DNA of 64,000 bases, from the NCBI GenBank assembly GCA_009602735.1, contig WELA01006381.1, forward strand, positions 62,001-126,000, in the 5' to 3' direction. A model generated the notes under the pieces. That model saw nothing but the letters and a program-made list of their open reading frames with translations. It ran no database searches and was not told where the DNA came from. Both the position numbers and the translations under genes were made by a program. The DNA is from Mesotaenium endlicherianum (lineage: Eukaryota > Streptophyta > Zygnematophyceae > Zygnematales > Mesotaeniaceae). How positions within the stretch are numbered: position 1 is the stretch's first letter; every line of letters begins with the position of its first letter. Positions 1 through 12,398 of the stretch are shown one piece after another.

Positions 1-59
1 TCACTAAGGAGGAGATTGGTAGAACCACTGCCAGTGTGTGTGAGATCACACTAACTACT

Positions 60-1320
60 GATAACCCAGTCAGACTAGGGCCGCATAAGCTGAGTCAGAC
101 AGAATGGGACTGTGCGGAGGAAACCTGTGAAGAGCTGCATAAGCTCTGCATGATTGAAAAATCTACCTCGTTACATGGGGCTCCTACAGTAGTAGTCGCT
201 AAAAAGGACAAGGCCGGCAATTACACTGCCACTCGAATGTGTGGAGATTACAGGCGACTGAATCTCTACACGGAGCGAGATAGCGATGTGATGCCTACGC
301 AAGAAAGGATCTTTGCAATTGCCACCATCGGAAAGGTGTTCAGCATTATCGATCTGCGCCAGGCTTCAACCAGATCCCTGTGAAAACAGAAGATCGAGGT
401 AAGACTGCTTTCTGGGCTCAAAGGGAACTTTGGCAATGGACTGTAATGCCATTTGGGCTGAAAAATGCCCCAGCCATATTTCAGAGGACTATGGATAAAG
501 TGCTGGAGGGGCTGGATTTCGCTAAGCCATACATTGACGATGTGGTAGTATTCAGCAAGTCCATAGAGGAGCACCTCGAGCACTTGGAACAAGGATTCCA
601 GCGCTTGGAGAAATTCCAGATGAAGCTGCATCCTGGAAAGTGCAGATTCTTTGAGGCACACGTGCCTTACCTAGGACATGAGATTGGGAACAATGCTATG
701 TCCCCTCAAGCTGTGAAGACTGAGGCTATTTACAAGATACCTGCACCTGCGAATGTGTCTAAGCTGAAAGCTCTGTTAGGGCTAAGCGGATACTATCGTA
801 AGTTTGTAAAGGATTATAGCAGAATTGCTAATCCCTTGACAGAACTCCTGAAAAAGGATGTGCCTTTTGTGTGGACAGAAGCTCAGGAGAAAGCCATGAA
901 CGAGCTTAAGGAGCGGCTGGTAACAGCCCCACTCTTGCGAACGCCTGACTACTCCAAACCGTTCAATCTGCACACTGACTGGAGTCGTGTAGGAATTGGC
1001 GCAGTACTCACTCAGGCCACAAGCCCTAGAGAGGAGTATATCATTGCCTATGCCTCACGCTCTAACAATCGAGCGGAGAGCAACTACTCGTCCTATGAAG
1101 GAGAGCTGCTGGCAGTGGTTTGGGCGGTCACGCACTTCAGAGAGTATCTGTGGGGAAGACCCTTCACGGATCACTCACCATTACTATGGCTGATGAAGAA
1201 TGGAGACCTCAATGGTAAGTTGGCTCGCTGGGCTCTTAAGCTACAAGAGTACCAAATGACGGTGGTGCACAGAGCAAGATTGCTCAACAACGACGCCGAT
1301 GGACTCAGCAGGAACCCAGA
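60..1320 (+). pseudogene. Reverse transcriptase and RNase H region of family A'
   Basis: Translation shows the Ty3/Gypsy reverse-transcriptase landmarks in order: A-P-T-V-V-V-A-K-K-D, M-C-G-D-Y-R-R-L-N, M-P-F-G-L-K-N-A-P-A and the catalytic Y-I-D-D box with following V-V-F-S-K. The connection domain with G-L-S-G-Y-Y-R-K-F follows, and then RNase H with H-T-D-W-S and N-Y-S-S-Y-E-G-E. The region ends in D-A-D-G-L-S-R-N-P, the usual close of RNase H in this group. In a living element it would copy the RNA into DNA and remove the template. It is part of a broken element and probably makes no working product. Confidence 0.88.
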
Positions 1321-1619
1321 CCCATCTTCAGACGACAGAACAAGAGCTCGAGAGGACGAGGACCCGAGCAGCCCAGCAGAGTTGGTGGCTTGCCTAGCCG
1401 AAATGGCTGGAATAGTAGCATCAGGTGAAGCTGAGCCTCTACCCCTGTTCAGTCCAGAGATCTGGAAAGATCAAGCTACTATGCACTGGCTGAAGAGGGG
1501 AACTCACTTGGAAGGGCTATCAGTGAAGGAGAAGGACCAGGTAAACCATCGAGCTAAAAGGTTTTGCTGGAAATGCAACAACCTCTTCAAAATTGAAGAG
1601 ACTGGTCAGGAGAAGTTAG

Positions 1620-2590
1620 TGCCAGAACCCATCAGGAGACGAGCTCTTGTGCAGGAAATGCACGAGAACACTGGACACTATGGTGTCAAGAAGACATATA
1701 GTCTTTTGGAGCTGTCTTACTGGTGGAGGGGCATGAAGCAGCGTTGAGAAGATGTGATCAAGGCCTGCCAAAGCTGTGATCGCGTCAATGCTGGTTTTAT
1801 ACAGCAACATCCACACTTGCAACCTTTGCCAATCATGGGCCTAGGTTACCGTTGGAGCTGCGATCTCGCAGGTGAGCTACCGCTGTCTAAGCGAGGTAAC
1901 AAGTATATCATGGTCATGATTGAGCATTTCTCTAAGTGGATAGAGGTAGTCCCTCTGACTGCTAAGGAGAGTCTAGGGACCGCGGAAGCGTTCCTCAATG
2001 GTGTGATTGTGCGTCATGGAGCTCCAGCAGAAGTGCTGACAGACCAAGGGTCTGAGTTCCAAGGGTCTTTTCAGAAACTCTTGGACAGATGCTTCATCGA
2101 TCATCGCACTACGTCTAGAGATCATCCGCAAGCAGATGGTCTGGCAGAAAGGATGGTGCAAACCATTAAGTCTGCTTTGCGCAAGTTTTGCCTTGAGCAT
2201 GACAAGCGTGACTGGGATCTAGCCCTGCCATGGCTGGTTATGGGTTACAGATTTAGCAAGCAGGCTGCCTTGGCAAATTACTCGCCATATCAGATACTGT
2301 TTGGCAGAAGTCCAGTAGTGCCCAGCAGCATCAAGCAGGAGATTGAACAGGTGAAAAACCTGGACAGCCCTGATGAACTGTTAAAAGTGATGGTGCGCCG
2401 TAAGGCGTTATTTGAGCGCATGATGCCGGCTGCACTAGAAAATCTGAAAATTGCACAAAAAAGAGATACGCAACGTTACGCCAGGACGCGAGACGGGAGC
2501 TACCGCCTGCAGATGACACGGATTCAAGAAGGAGATTTTGTCTACGGCAAGCGCCAGACCAAGACCACCATCGACACCAGTTGAGGTGCA
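1620..2590 (+). pseudogene. Integrase region of family A'
   Basis: The zinc-binding H-H-C-C head (H-E-N-T-G-H-Y-G, then C-Q-S-C-D-R) is followed by a DDE core with W-S-C-D-L-A-G-E, D-Q-G-S-E-F and the H-P-Q-A-D-G-L-A-E-R stretch with the catalytic glutamate. The end of the core reads M-G-Y-R-F-S-K-Q-A, a motif repeated almost unchanged in family A copy 3. It would insert the cDNA into host DNA. No chromodomain follows. A PHD finger comes next instead. Confidence 0.87.
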
Positions 2591-2599
2591 GTGATCTTG

Positions 2600-2920
2600 C
2601 GCGTGAAACATGCGTTTGACAATGGTGTGTTAGAACTGGAAGGTTCTGATGGTAAAACCATGAGAGACCACGTGCAGAATTGCTCGCTATGCCAATTGCC
2701 GAATATTGATCCCACAGTTAGGGTTGTGCCCGAGGAATTGGTGCCGGCCACGCCTTGTGCCAGCTGCAAAGTGCTGGACGATCAGGAAGCAATGGTAGCT
2801 TGCGACAAGTGTGGTGCCCGTTGGCACACTTTTTGCATTGGCGAGGAAGAAATTATGGCAGGACGATGGGAATGTCCTGATTGCCTTCCTAAAACTCCTA
2901 GCCGCAGGGCTGGAAAATAA
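2600..2920 (+). pseudogene. PHD finger at the integrase C-terminus, family A'
   Basis: Positions 2756-2884 give a canonical C4-H-C3 pattern: C-x2-C-x11-C-x2-C-x4-H-x2-C-x12-C-x2-C, with the tryptophan two residues before the last cysteine pair that PHD fingers need. Just upstream is a second cysteine group, N-C-S-L-C-Q-L-P-N. PHD fingers usually bind histone H3 tails, so in the element it probably helped steer integration. I rejected a host PHD gene because family A copy 3 has a PHD finger in the same place after its integrase, and an LTR follows directly here. The finger pattern itself is plain. The targeting role is inference. Confidence 0.85.
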
Positions 2921-2955
2921 TAGCTTTCAGCAGGAAAGGCAGGGACGCCTCAGCT

Positions 2956-2967
2956 GAAAGGGAGGGG
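2956..2967 (+). other. Polypurine tract of family A'
   Basis: A purine run, AAAGGGAGGGG plus one base, sits directly before the TGTAAGAGG start of the LTR. This is the expected primer for plus-strand DNA synthesis and fixes the LTR start at 2968. Confidence 0.8.
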
Positions 2968-4501
2968 TGTAAGAGGAATTAAGGCCAGGCAAGTATTTTT
3001 TAAAATATTCTGCTAAAGTCTTAGGATAAGCAGATGGTGAGAGCCGGGTGACAGATAACGTCACCCTGAGTGTTGGTCAAGGTTGCATGGTGCAAGTTCA
3101 GGAACCCAGGGATGGGTTAACCCTGGTAAGGCTTCTCACCGACACACGTGCAAAGGTCGATTGAGCATGTCTGCCATACGTGAGGAGGGCCACCGACACA
3201 TCAACCAGGCCGAAGGCACACGTGCTGGAAGGCTACGCACGTGCGGAGGGACCGACACTGTTAGGCACGACAGCTGTCGCGACTATTATCCATTTGACGG
3301 TGTCGCACGCGCAGCGCAAGCTACGGCCACCTAGTGCTGAAAGTCAACGTTGACTCACCGACCACTTGACTGATTACATCGCAGTCAGCGGTTATGGCGG
3401 CGTCAAGACCACTGGCAAGGGGTCAATGTCAGTGTGACCCACATCCAAGGATGGGGGAGGTTTTGACAAGACAGCCGCGAGGCTAGGAGCTGGGGATCAG
3501 CAATGAGCCGTCCAGCAAGTACCAGGTCAGGTACTGTGTGACTGGCAGATTAAGCCAGGTCATGGCTGTAATGCCAAGATAGGTTACGGCCGCCCGGTTG
3601 GGAAAACTTGAGCAAGTGGCATTTGCTTGCACGCCGCTCAGGAATTCTTAGCCATGAGCCAATTAGGCGTGACTGCCAGCTGAGAAGCTAAGCAGCCACG
3701 CGCGACAGTCACAAGGTGTGCATGCATGCTGAGTGACTACGAGTTTGAGTTGAGCATGGCTAGGCAGAAGCGACATGCAGCTAAGCTTTGTGACTAAGCA
3801 CGGCATTCTCGAAAGATGACGCTGTGTGGTGCCTGCGAAAGGCACGAATCTTGCCTGAGACATGTCATTCACTCTCACGCACCTTTGCCAAGAAGCAGAA
3901 GGAAAGAGAAGAAGGGCGCGAAGAAGAAGAAGGAGTTCCCAAGGCCATTGGAGGGCCAAAGCCCCACGCTTCTGACGACGCTGAAGATTCTTCTGTGTAT
4001 CATAGATAAGTTAGGATTGTAGGAGTTCCCAAGAGGGAATCTCACGGTTGAAGAAGGAGAACTGCAGAATAGAATCTGCTAGGAGATTAGCACAGAGTCA
4101 GCCGAACGCCACAAGTGTGTGTGTGAAGCAGCCTTAAAATGGTGAGTTGTGTGTTGATTTCCAAGTTCTCAGAAGTCGCATTCGCATCTCGAAGAGAGAG
4201 AGTAGTATTGACAGATAAAGCTCTCAGTGAAGAACTGAGTGAGCCCAGCCTGGCAGTGAAGAGCTGTTAAGGCGCGGTGGTAAGTGAAGAGCTTGACCCA
4301 GGCCAGCATAGACGTAGTTTCAGAGTTTTGTAAGCTGACTTGTGGAAGTTAAGCGAAAGCCTGAAGGGCGATTTTCTCTGAATGTGACGTTGCATGTCAA
4401 GCTGCTTAGAGTGTGATTTGTGCAAACTACAATTTGCTCACTTGTGAATCCAAGAACCTTAAGGCATAAAACCTATGTGGAAGTAAGAGACTTCCGTCCT
4501 A
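2968..4501 (+). repeat. 3' LTR of family A' (about 1.53 kb)
   Basis: It starts TGTAAGAGG after the purine tract. Its right end is set by the second copy of the same start at 4502, so its length is about 1534 bases. It contains a short inverted repeat (GGGTGAC and GTCACCC around 3048-3068) and many ACGTG and GTCAAC words. No coding sequence of note. The right end does not finish in a clear CA, so the exact border is uncertain. Confidence 0.7.
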
Positions 4502-4808
4502 TGTAAGAGGAATTAAGGCCAGGCAAGTATTTAATAAAATTTTCTGCTAAAGTCTTAGGATAAGCAGATGGTGAGAGCCGGGTGACAGAGAACGTCACCC
4601 TGAGTGTTGGTCAAGGCTGCATGGTGCAAGTTCAGGAACCCAGGGTTGGGTTAACCCTGGTAAGGCTTGTCACCGACACACGTGCAAAGGTTGATTGACC
4701 ATGTCTGCCACACGTGAGGAGGGCCACCGACACATCAACCAGGCCGAAGGCACACGTGCTGGAAGGATACGCAAGTGCGGAGGGACCGACACTGTTGGGC
4801 ACGACAGA
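4502..4808 (+). repeat. Partial second LTR of family A' in tandem
   Basis: This stretch repeats the first 300 bases of the LTR at 2968 with only scattered differences, beginning TGTAAGAGGAATTAAGGCC. Similarity stops near 4808, after which host promoter sequence begins. It is either the truncated start of a second LTR (tandem LTR arrangement) or a local duplication. Confidence 0.8.
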
Positions 4809-5515
4809 AGCGCGACATAATGTGGAGAGGATTTTACCATTACCCTTAATCAATTTGTGCCTGTGCACTGTAAACGCTTATTTGTTTAGCTGTTTGAAAC
4901 TTTGTCGTCTATTTTGTCTTCGTCGCTTCGATCTCGTAATTTTCAATTCCGCTATTTGCGTTGATCAATTGAGTGCCTCTGGCCACTGTAAACCGGGCAA
5001 TAGTCGTTTCGTTCAAAACTGAAAAACATTTTAATATCGAAATGATCCGCTAGAAACCACTGTAAACGATCCCAAAGCGCGTCGGTTTATAAGCCGTACA
5101 GGTACTTACGTTTCGTTGAAGAATAATGAACCGAGAAGGCCCACTGTAAATAGGCACAGACCCCTTATTCGACGACAGAGACAGGAGAAATTTGTGAAAC
5201 GAATTGGTTAAAAGTATGCTCGACGCGCGTGGAGAAAACGACGGTGATGACCAGCGACGACATTATTAGGCGCCGCGAAACTTTGAACAATGTCATGCGA
5301 TTAATCCATGTAATAAAACAACGAGTCGCCCAATCGTTATGAGCCAATCACGTCGAACTGCACAAGCTTGGCTTGATTACGCAAGAGGATAGCAGTGAAC
5401 CTCATGGTTCCTGCCTGTTCTAGCTGTGCGTTACCAAATCTTCAGTTCGTCCTGGTTCGTCTAAGCTGAAGTCACCCATTCCACAACATTTGCTCCGTCC
5501 TCACAGCATTTCACC
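4809..5515 (+). promoter_or_regulatory. Upstream region of the LHCII gene
   Basis: About 700 bases between the LTR remnant and the LHCII start codon. It holds four exact copies of CACTGTAAA (4866, 4984, 5058, 5142), two CCAAT boxes (5330-5334 and 5344-5348) and a GATA motif (5388-5391). No TATA box is obvious. The 5' untranslated leader probably lies between about 5400 and 5515. Confidence 0.55.
5330..5391 (+). promoter_or_regulatory. CCAAT-CCAAT-GATA cluster
   Basis: Two CCAAT boxes 14 bases apart are followed by GATA about 40 bases downstream, roughly 125-185 bases before the start codon. CCAAT and GATA pairs are known elements of plant Lhcb promoters, and the other antenna gene in this window has a similar set. 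Function is inferred from position. Confidence 0.5.
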
Positions 5516-7418
<1,903 letters not shown>

Positions 7419-9098
7419 TCAAGGTATACGGTCGGCATGTGCTGGTCACCTGTCAACAAATTTCCATGATCTGTCTCGCTCAATATTGCAGCCCTTGGCA
7501 ACGGTTTCAGTGATGTTTTGGATGAACATCAACATAGTACACTTGTTGCCTAGTTTCCTGCTTCCAGCTTCCAAGTTGTTGGAGGTGGTGCCAGTGGGCT
7601 TAAAAGAAGTGACAGGTTGACCAGGCACTGATCGATTCAAATGTTTGCCAGCGAAAGGTTGTCAGATGGATGGATAGCCGTTACAGTTCTGTACTTCTGT
7701 GTGCTGTGCAGGTGACTTGAGGTTTGTTTGTTGGCAGGCAACTTGTAGTCTGTATAGCTAGTGGGCTCTGTTCACCTGATCTGATTAGAGTTGTTGGGAT
7801 TACCACTCAAAAATGCGGTTTCACGCGTGACTGATCACTCAAGTTTATACCCTTCATATGTCCAGCAGCCGCTTGAAAACTGCAGGTGGCACTGTTCGGT
7901 GAATAGTTGTCTTCTGGGATAAGGTGGAACATGTAGGTAGAAATTGGCTAAGTCTGAGAAACGACAGCTTTTGACATTGGGAACTTGATGATGCTGTGAA
8001 ATTTCACAGAGATGAGACATTGCTGTGTTTCTCGACGATTGTTCCAATTGTGCAACTTGGAAGGTGGACAGCTCTGTCCTAGCCGTCGTGAAGATTTTAT
8101 ACTACTTGCCACAAATTGAGATCTGAGACTGTACCCAAGATAGTGCCTTGAGATTGTCCAATGAGGAACAGTGGAGAGCTACTTCAAAAGGTGTACAAAG
8201 ACCTTGTTCCAACTGCAGGTAGCCTTTGTAATGTTGCTGTTACCCCGAAGATATGAATGTCTGGGGCACTTTCAGTGGAGGTACCAACAATTCTGCGTCG
8301 CTGAAATATGTACTGTAGATATCGTCTTTGGAAACTCAGTACGACCAAACCCCGTCACCACGTACAGAGCAACAGTTCAGTCTATCCGGTTCGTATGAAA
8401 CTCCTCTTCATTTCATGCATCATTTAGCCAATGCGAACTCGGTAGTGCATAAAAAGATCACCTGCAAGTACTTATAATTTCTTGCAAACTCAAAAGTGAT
8501 TGCGAACTAGTACACAAGGTGATCTGGTGGAAGTACTTTGCATCACTTTCGCAATCCAGGACATGAATTTATTAAATATTTTTCGGCTTCACCTATTTTC
8601 AGGCGCCATTTGTACCCATGTCCAAGAATATGAAAGAATTGCACATCGTTTGTGCAACTAGTATGACACTTAGTAACAAAATAAGGGTGCAGGAGCAAGA
8701 CGAACAACGCACACAAATTGCTCTTGTACAATCAAAAATCTATTGCACGTGCATGGGTATGAAACAATACCTGAAATATTACAGACCTTGCCCATTATAG
8801 TGAGTTCCGACGTTGCAAGAAAATGTACATCTTAGTCATTGCAAATCACAGATTTCTATTTTCTAGCCTAAGACATGAAGAGCGTCACTAGCAAAGCATC
8901 ATCAAATTTGATAATTGCCTGATTTCGATTTTGAAAGCAAGACGGTGATTATAGACGAGAATAGTAGTAGTAGTATGCTCCATTTTGCGCATTCTAAATT
9001 GTCTAGTCCTTTCCTACATGCTGCGACTATATATCCTCGACAAAGTTAAGACAACAATATTCAATCTCCTAAACAACAGTGCTTGATTAGCAATTGAA
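7419..9098. other. 3' region of the LHCII gene and unassigned spacer
   Basis: The first few hundred bases probably contain the LHCII 3' untranslated region. Beyond that I see no gene, RNA gene or recognisable repeat. Open frames are short and have no familiar motifs. Base composition is AT-rich and unlike the GC-rich family A element. Confidence 0.5.
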
Positions 9099-9125
9099 GG
9101 TTTGCGACATGAAATGTCGCAAACC
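9099..9125. repeat. Perfect 12-bp hairpin
   Basis: GGTTTGCGACAT, a three-base loop GAA, then ATGTCGCAAACC. The arms match without a mismatch. It lies about 280 bases before the DIRS-like gag remnant. Confidence 0.85.
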
Positions 9126-9197
9126 AAAGTTTGACAAGTGTTCAAATTTGATCGATTTCACACGTATTGTGTCTCATCGACAAACGAAACCCTCATA

Positions 9198-9221
9198 AGG
9201 CTTCTCTTTGCAAAGAAGCCT
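9198..9221. repeat. 8-bp hairpin with palindromic loop
   Basis: AGGCTTCT and AGAAGCCT enclose CTTTGCAA. It is the second perfect inverted repeat within 125 bases and may belong to the same unknown element end. Confidence 0.75.
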
Positions 9222-9379
9222 CATTGCAGCAGGAAGGTAGCTGCTACATAGAGAGGCGCGTAGACATTGCATGCCGAGACTTGCTCAAACAATCTTATGT
9301 TAGGCATACAATATCGCTTGATAGAGTACCATAGATCCGCGAACACTCGAGACGCCAACGTGTTTGCTCACTTACGAGC

Positions 9380-10230
9380 GATGACGGAGAGAGGTGAGGG
9401 AAGCCAGGAAGGCCCGAGCGACTTAGGCAATGATGGCGAGCAGGTCAATGGCGAGCAGATTAACGATACCGGTAGGGCGAGCGTAGCGAGCCAGCTTACT
9501 ACTGTCGAAATCGCCAAATTACATGCAGAGTTTTTGAAAGAGTACGAAAGCGAGCAGGCTGAGCTAAGCAAGGCTGAAGCGGCTGAGCTCAAAGCTGCGC
9601 AGCACGCTGCTCATCTCGAAATGGCCAAGTTACAGCAGGCAGTGAGCAAACTAGCGCAAAGAAAGGTCTCGCGAGCTCACGATGGCGAGGGAGCAGGGGC
9701 GGACATCCTGCAGCAGCTCAAGCGGCTCAAGAGGAAAAGTGAGGTTGCGGGTGTGGGCAAGTTGTCTAAGGGCAACCGCATCCAAATGAAGGTCATGAAC
9801 GACCTCGCGGAGCTGTGCCACAACGCCCAAGTTGCACTGGACAAGGAAGACATTGAAGAGGCCCAAAGCGCGCTGACTGAAGGTTTGTCTTTAATAACTT
9901 TTCGGCAAAAGCAAATCATTCCCGCGGACTTGCATAGCTGGCCTGTGATTCATGAAGTTGCCAAGTCCATGCAAACTAAGGATGAGAGCGAGGATTGGGA
10001 GAATCGGGTCCAAAAGCAAGTGGCTAAGAGTAAGAAGGACAAAGAGGAGGAGAGGAAGGTTGATTTTAGTAGCCGCAAACCACGGGCCAGCGCGTATGCT
10101 TTGAAGGCTAACCCCGCGCTCCTAGGATGTTCAGAAATGACTCAAGTTGCTGGCACTGCCACATGGTAGGCCACACATCTCGGTTTTGCCCTTCGGGGCC
10201 ACCTAATGGCCCAGACCCCCAACGGAGGCA
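9380..10230 (+). mobile_element. Remnant of a DIRS-like retroelement gag (ORF1) region
   Basis: An open stretch of about 300 residues is rich in charged residues and coiled-coil-like in its first half (many A, E, K, L, Q). Its second half has K-G-N-R-I-Q-M-K, then A-L-D-K-E-D-I-E-E-A, then a run ending in F-R-Q-K-Q-I-I-P-A-D. This layout (K-G-N-x-x-Q, an E-E-A helix, R-Q-K-x-I-x-x-A-D) matches the ORF1 protein of DIRS-type tyrosine-recombinase retrotransposons as I remember it. A CCHC zinc-knuckle pattern (C-x2-C-x4-H-x4-C) and a Gly/Pro/Tyr/Gln-rich tail are coded around 10155-10310. No reverse transcriptase or recombinase follows, so this is a fossil fragment. A lineage-specific gag of another class is the alternative. 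Confidence 0.5.
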
Positions 10231-11520
10231 GCCTTTGCTAGCACCTGCTTAATTAGCAAACTTCCAGGGGCCTTATGGGCCGCCTCAGAGGCCTTATGGC
10301 CAGCCCCAACGTTAATAGCATTCTTTGTATTTGGAGCGTGAGTAGTTGGACATTGTTAGCTAGGCCTTTGGCCTCCATGGACAATATATATCATTGTTAT
10401 CAATATTTTTTGTTATTTGTTATTGGCAAATTGTTGCTGAATTGGTTGGCCACCTAGGCCCCCTGAACATTTGGGTGCACTTGCTCACATTTTAAGGAGC
10501 ATAAACTTTTTGGATGTGGGTGGGATACCAAGCCTAGGACTTCACAAATATTTGTTTGTTTATTATTGTTGTTATCGGTTATTTTTGATTGGTTGTTGAC
10601 TCGGCCCTTGCTTGTGGTCGTTGCATACATGCTGGTGTTTGTTGTAAATATGTTTTTGGTTGTTTGTTGGTTGTCATAGTTGCCATTACGTTAGTTTGCT
10701 TGTTGGGCACAATAGTAGGCGGATGATGCACGTCCCTCCCATTGAGGGACGTACGCCGCACGTATGGATGTGCGTGGGTGGAAGAAAGCCTTTGCAGGTC
10801 TCCTAGGCGCTGGCAGATTGCGCACGGATGGAGACTACTCTCATTGAGCGTTGGTTCTTGCGGGTGGTTTTTTGTTGGCGTGTCGCCCCTCGCGCACTGG
10901 CGCGTTGTATTGAAAGGTTGCTATAGGCCAGAGGAGTGTGGGCAAGAGGCTTTCAAAGCGAAAGTTGAATGCACGCGCACTTGCGCAAGTATGCATGTAG
11001 GCTCCTGCCAGCCACACAGGCATTGGTAGTGGGAGCACAGGTGGGGTCACTCCTATGGAGTTTTGGATCACCGCGCACAGAGGGGCTGCAATGCGATGTT
11101 GCAAGGGTGCACACATTTGCTGCACAAGTTGGTTGCCGGTGCATGCATAGTGTACCCCGATGTTGCAATTGCGGTGCAGGGTAATGGAGGATGTCAATCA
11201 ATCGTTTGACATGTTCGAGGCATCGCGGCCAAGACCAACCGCGGGTATGCTACATCGTGTGTTGGGTCATAGGTAATTTCGTGAGCGAGGAGAAGGATTT
11301 TGAACACGAACTCGAAGTGTTCTTGGGGCGGAAGGAAGAAGCCGTGCAGTCGAACGGCACCGCATTGAAGGTACCATCGCAACCAACTGTGGTTGCAGGA
11401 AATTTAGGAGCAAATGTTGTCTGATGGAAACGTTGGTGTACGTCTTCGTTAGTCCTCTCTACTATTGAAAGTGGCTAAAAGTTGGTGTGGGACACGCATA
11501 TTGCACCTAGGCATCACGAG
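10231..11520. other. Unassigned spacer
   Basis: I see no gene here. The first part (about 10380-10700) is rich in T and G with many TTGTT words. The second part has GC-rich palindromic words such as CTTGCGCAAG. It ends where the family C LTR starts. Nothing in it matches the family A sequence on the other side of element C. Confidence 0.45.
10730..10752. repeat. Perfect 9-bp hairpin
   Basis: ACGTCCCTC, a five-base loop CCATT, then GAGGGACGT. It stands alone in the spacer and is not followed by a T run on either strand, so it is not a terminator-like site. Confidence 0.75.
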
Positions 11521-12262
11521 TGTAAGGTCATAGGTTTATAAAGAGCATTTTTGAGTTTCATGAAAGTATGTTTTGATTAAAGAGTAGTGTAGAGTGCATT
11601 TTTGTGGTCATTTTGATATAAAGTTCATCGAATTTGGTCAAGTATTGAGAGAGTTATGGATTTCCGAAGTTTAATTAGTTTTGAGGTCGGTTGACGACTG
11701 TCCTTAATTCGCGGTGAGCGCGACCGTCGGATTGACCGACAGCGTCAAGCGATCTGGCCCGTTGGAATGAACTCGAACCTTCACGTAAGTTCGGCTGACG
11801 CGGAGTGCCGACTAGGTCGATTTACCTAGAAGTTTTGGTTTAGCCTAGCGCGTCTAAGATAGAATTCCAGTAATGTCGATGCATGTATGTGGACGTCAAT
11901 TCGGCCCAACACGTCAGATTAGACTGATCTGGCTTACTCACGAATATTCTGGAAGGGACGATTTGACGAACATTTAGGAAAATCCGTAGCTTCCTCCTAG
12001 GGAGGAGCACATAGGCAGAAATTTATAAATAGGCATAACTTCTTTATTTCTTATCAGTTTTGACTTCTGTAGATTTCTACGGGTTTGTAATGACAAGGCC
12101 TTTCATCCTACATCATTTGTGAGCAATTTCTTGCTACTCAAAATGTTGAGTAATTTTCCTAAGCTTTCTTAGTGATATGCCGCTGCACTCTTTACTATGA
12201 TTGCAACTAGTTCCTTTCCTCGTGAGTCACTACGCTTCCACTAGGGCACTTTGCCCCTTTCA
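11521..12262 (+). repeat. 5' LTR, family C
   Basis: Starts TGTAAGGTCATAGG and ends GCCCCTTTCA, 742 bases, matching 16943-17685. It contains the word series GAATTTGG, AGTATTGAGAGAG and TTATGG at 11630-11659, which recurs in families D and E. Confidence 0.93.
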
Positions 12263-12264
12263 TC

Positions 12265-12276
12265 TGGTATCGGAGC
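12265..12276 (+). other. Primer-binding site, family C
   Basis: TGGTATCGGAGC, two bases after the LTR. This is the site for initiator methionine tRNA with one change from the usual plant TGGTATCAGAGC. Confidence 0.85.
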
Positions 12277-12398
12277 TGGGCTAGTTTGCATATTATATTA
12301 TGGAGTCGCAGCCGGCAGCTGGAGGAGGCGAACATGTTGAGCATGTTGAGCGCGCGGGGCAGCAGGCAGCACCAACAATGACCTGAGAGCAACAAGAG

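Larger units (their letters stand above)
1..4501 (+). mobile_element. Family A' Ty3/Gypsy element with PHD finger, 3' part with 3' LTR
   Basis: The window opens inside this element, so its 5' LTR, gag, protease and anything upstream of reverse transcriptase are not visible. Readable parts, in order, are reverse transcriptase, RNase H, integrase, a PHD finger, a purine tract and a 3' LTR of about 1.53 kb. Pol is most like family A further along this window: both have an RNase H block starting H-T-D-W-S, the S-N-N-R-A-E motif and an integrase with D-H-R-T-T-S-R-D-H-P-Q. Pol divergence from family A is large, so this is a sister family and not a recent copy. The copy is a fossil with a few breaks. 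Whether a methyltransferase lay upstream cannot be seen. Confidence 0.85.

Noticed and set aside
2591-2920. Stand-alone host gene with a PHD finger
   Set aside because: The finger follows the integrase and precedes a polypurine tract and LTR, and family A copy 3 has the same order. It belongs to the element.
11186-11424. Open frame of about 77 codons before the family C LTR
   Set aside because: No motif, no splice or start context and no repeat copy. Probably chance.
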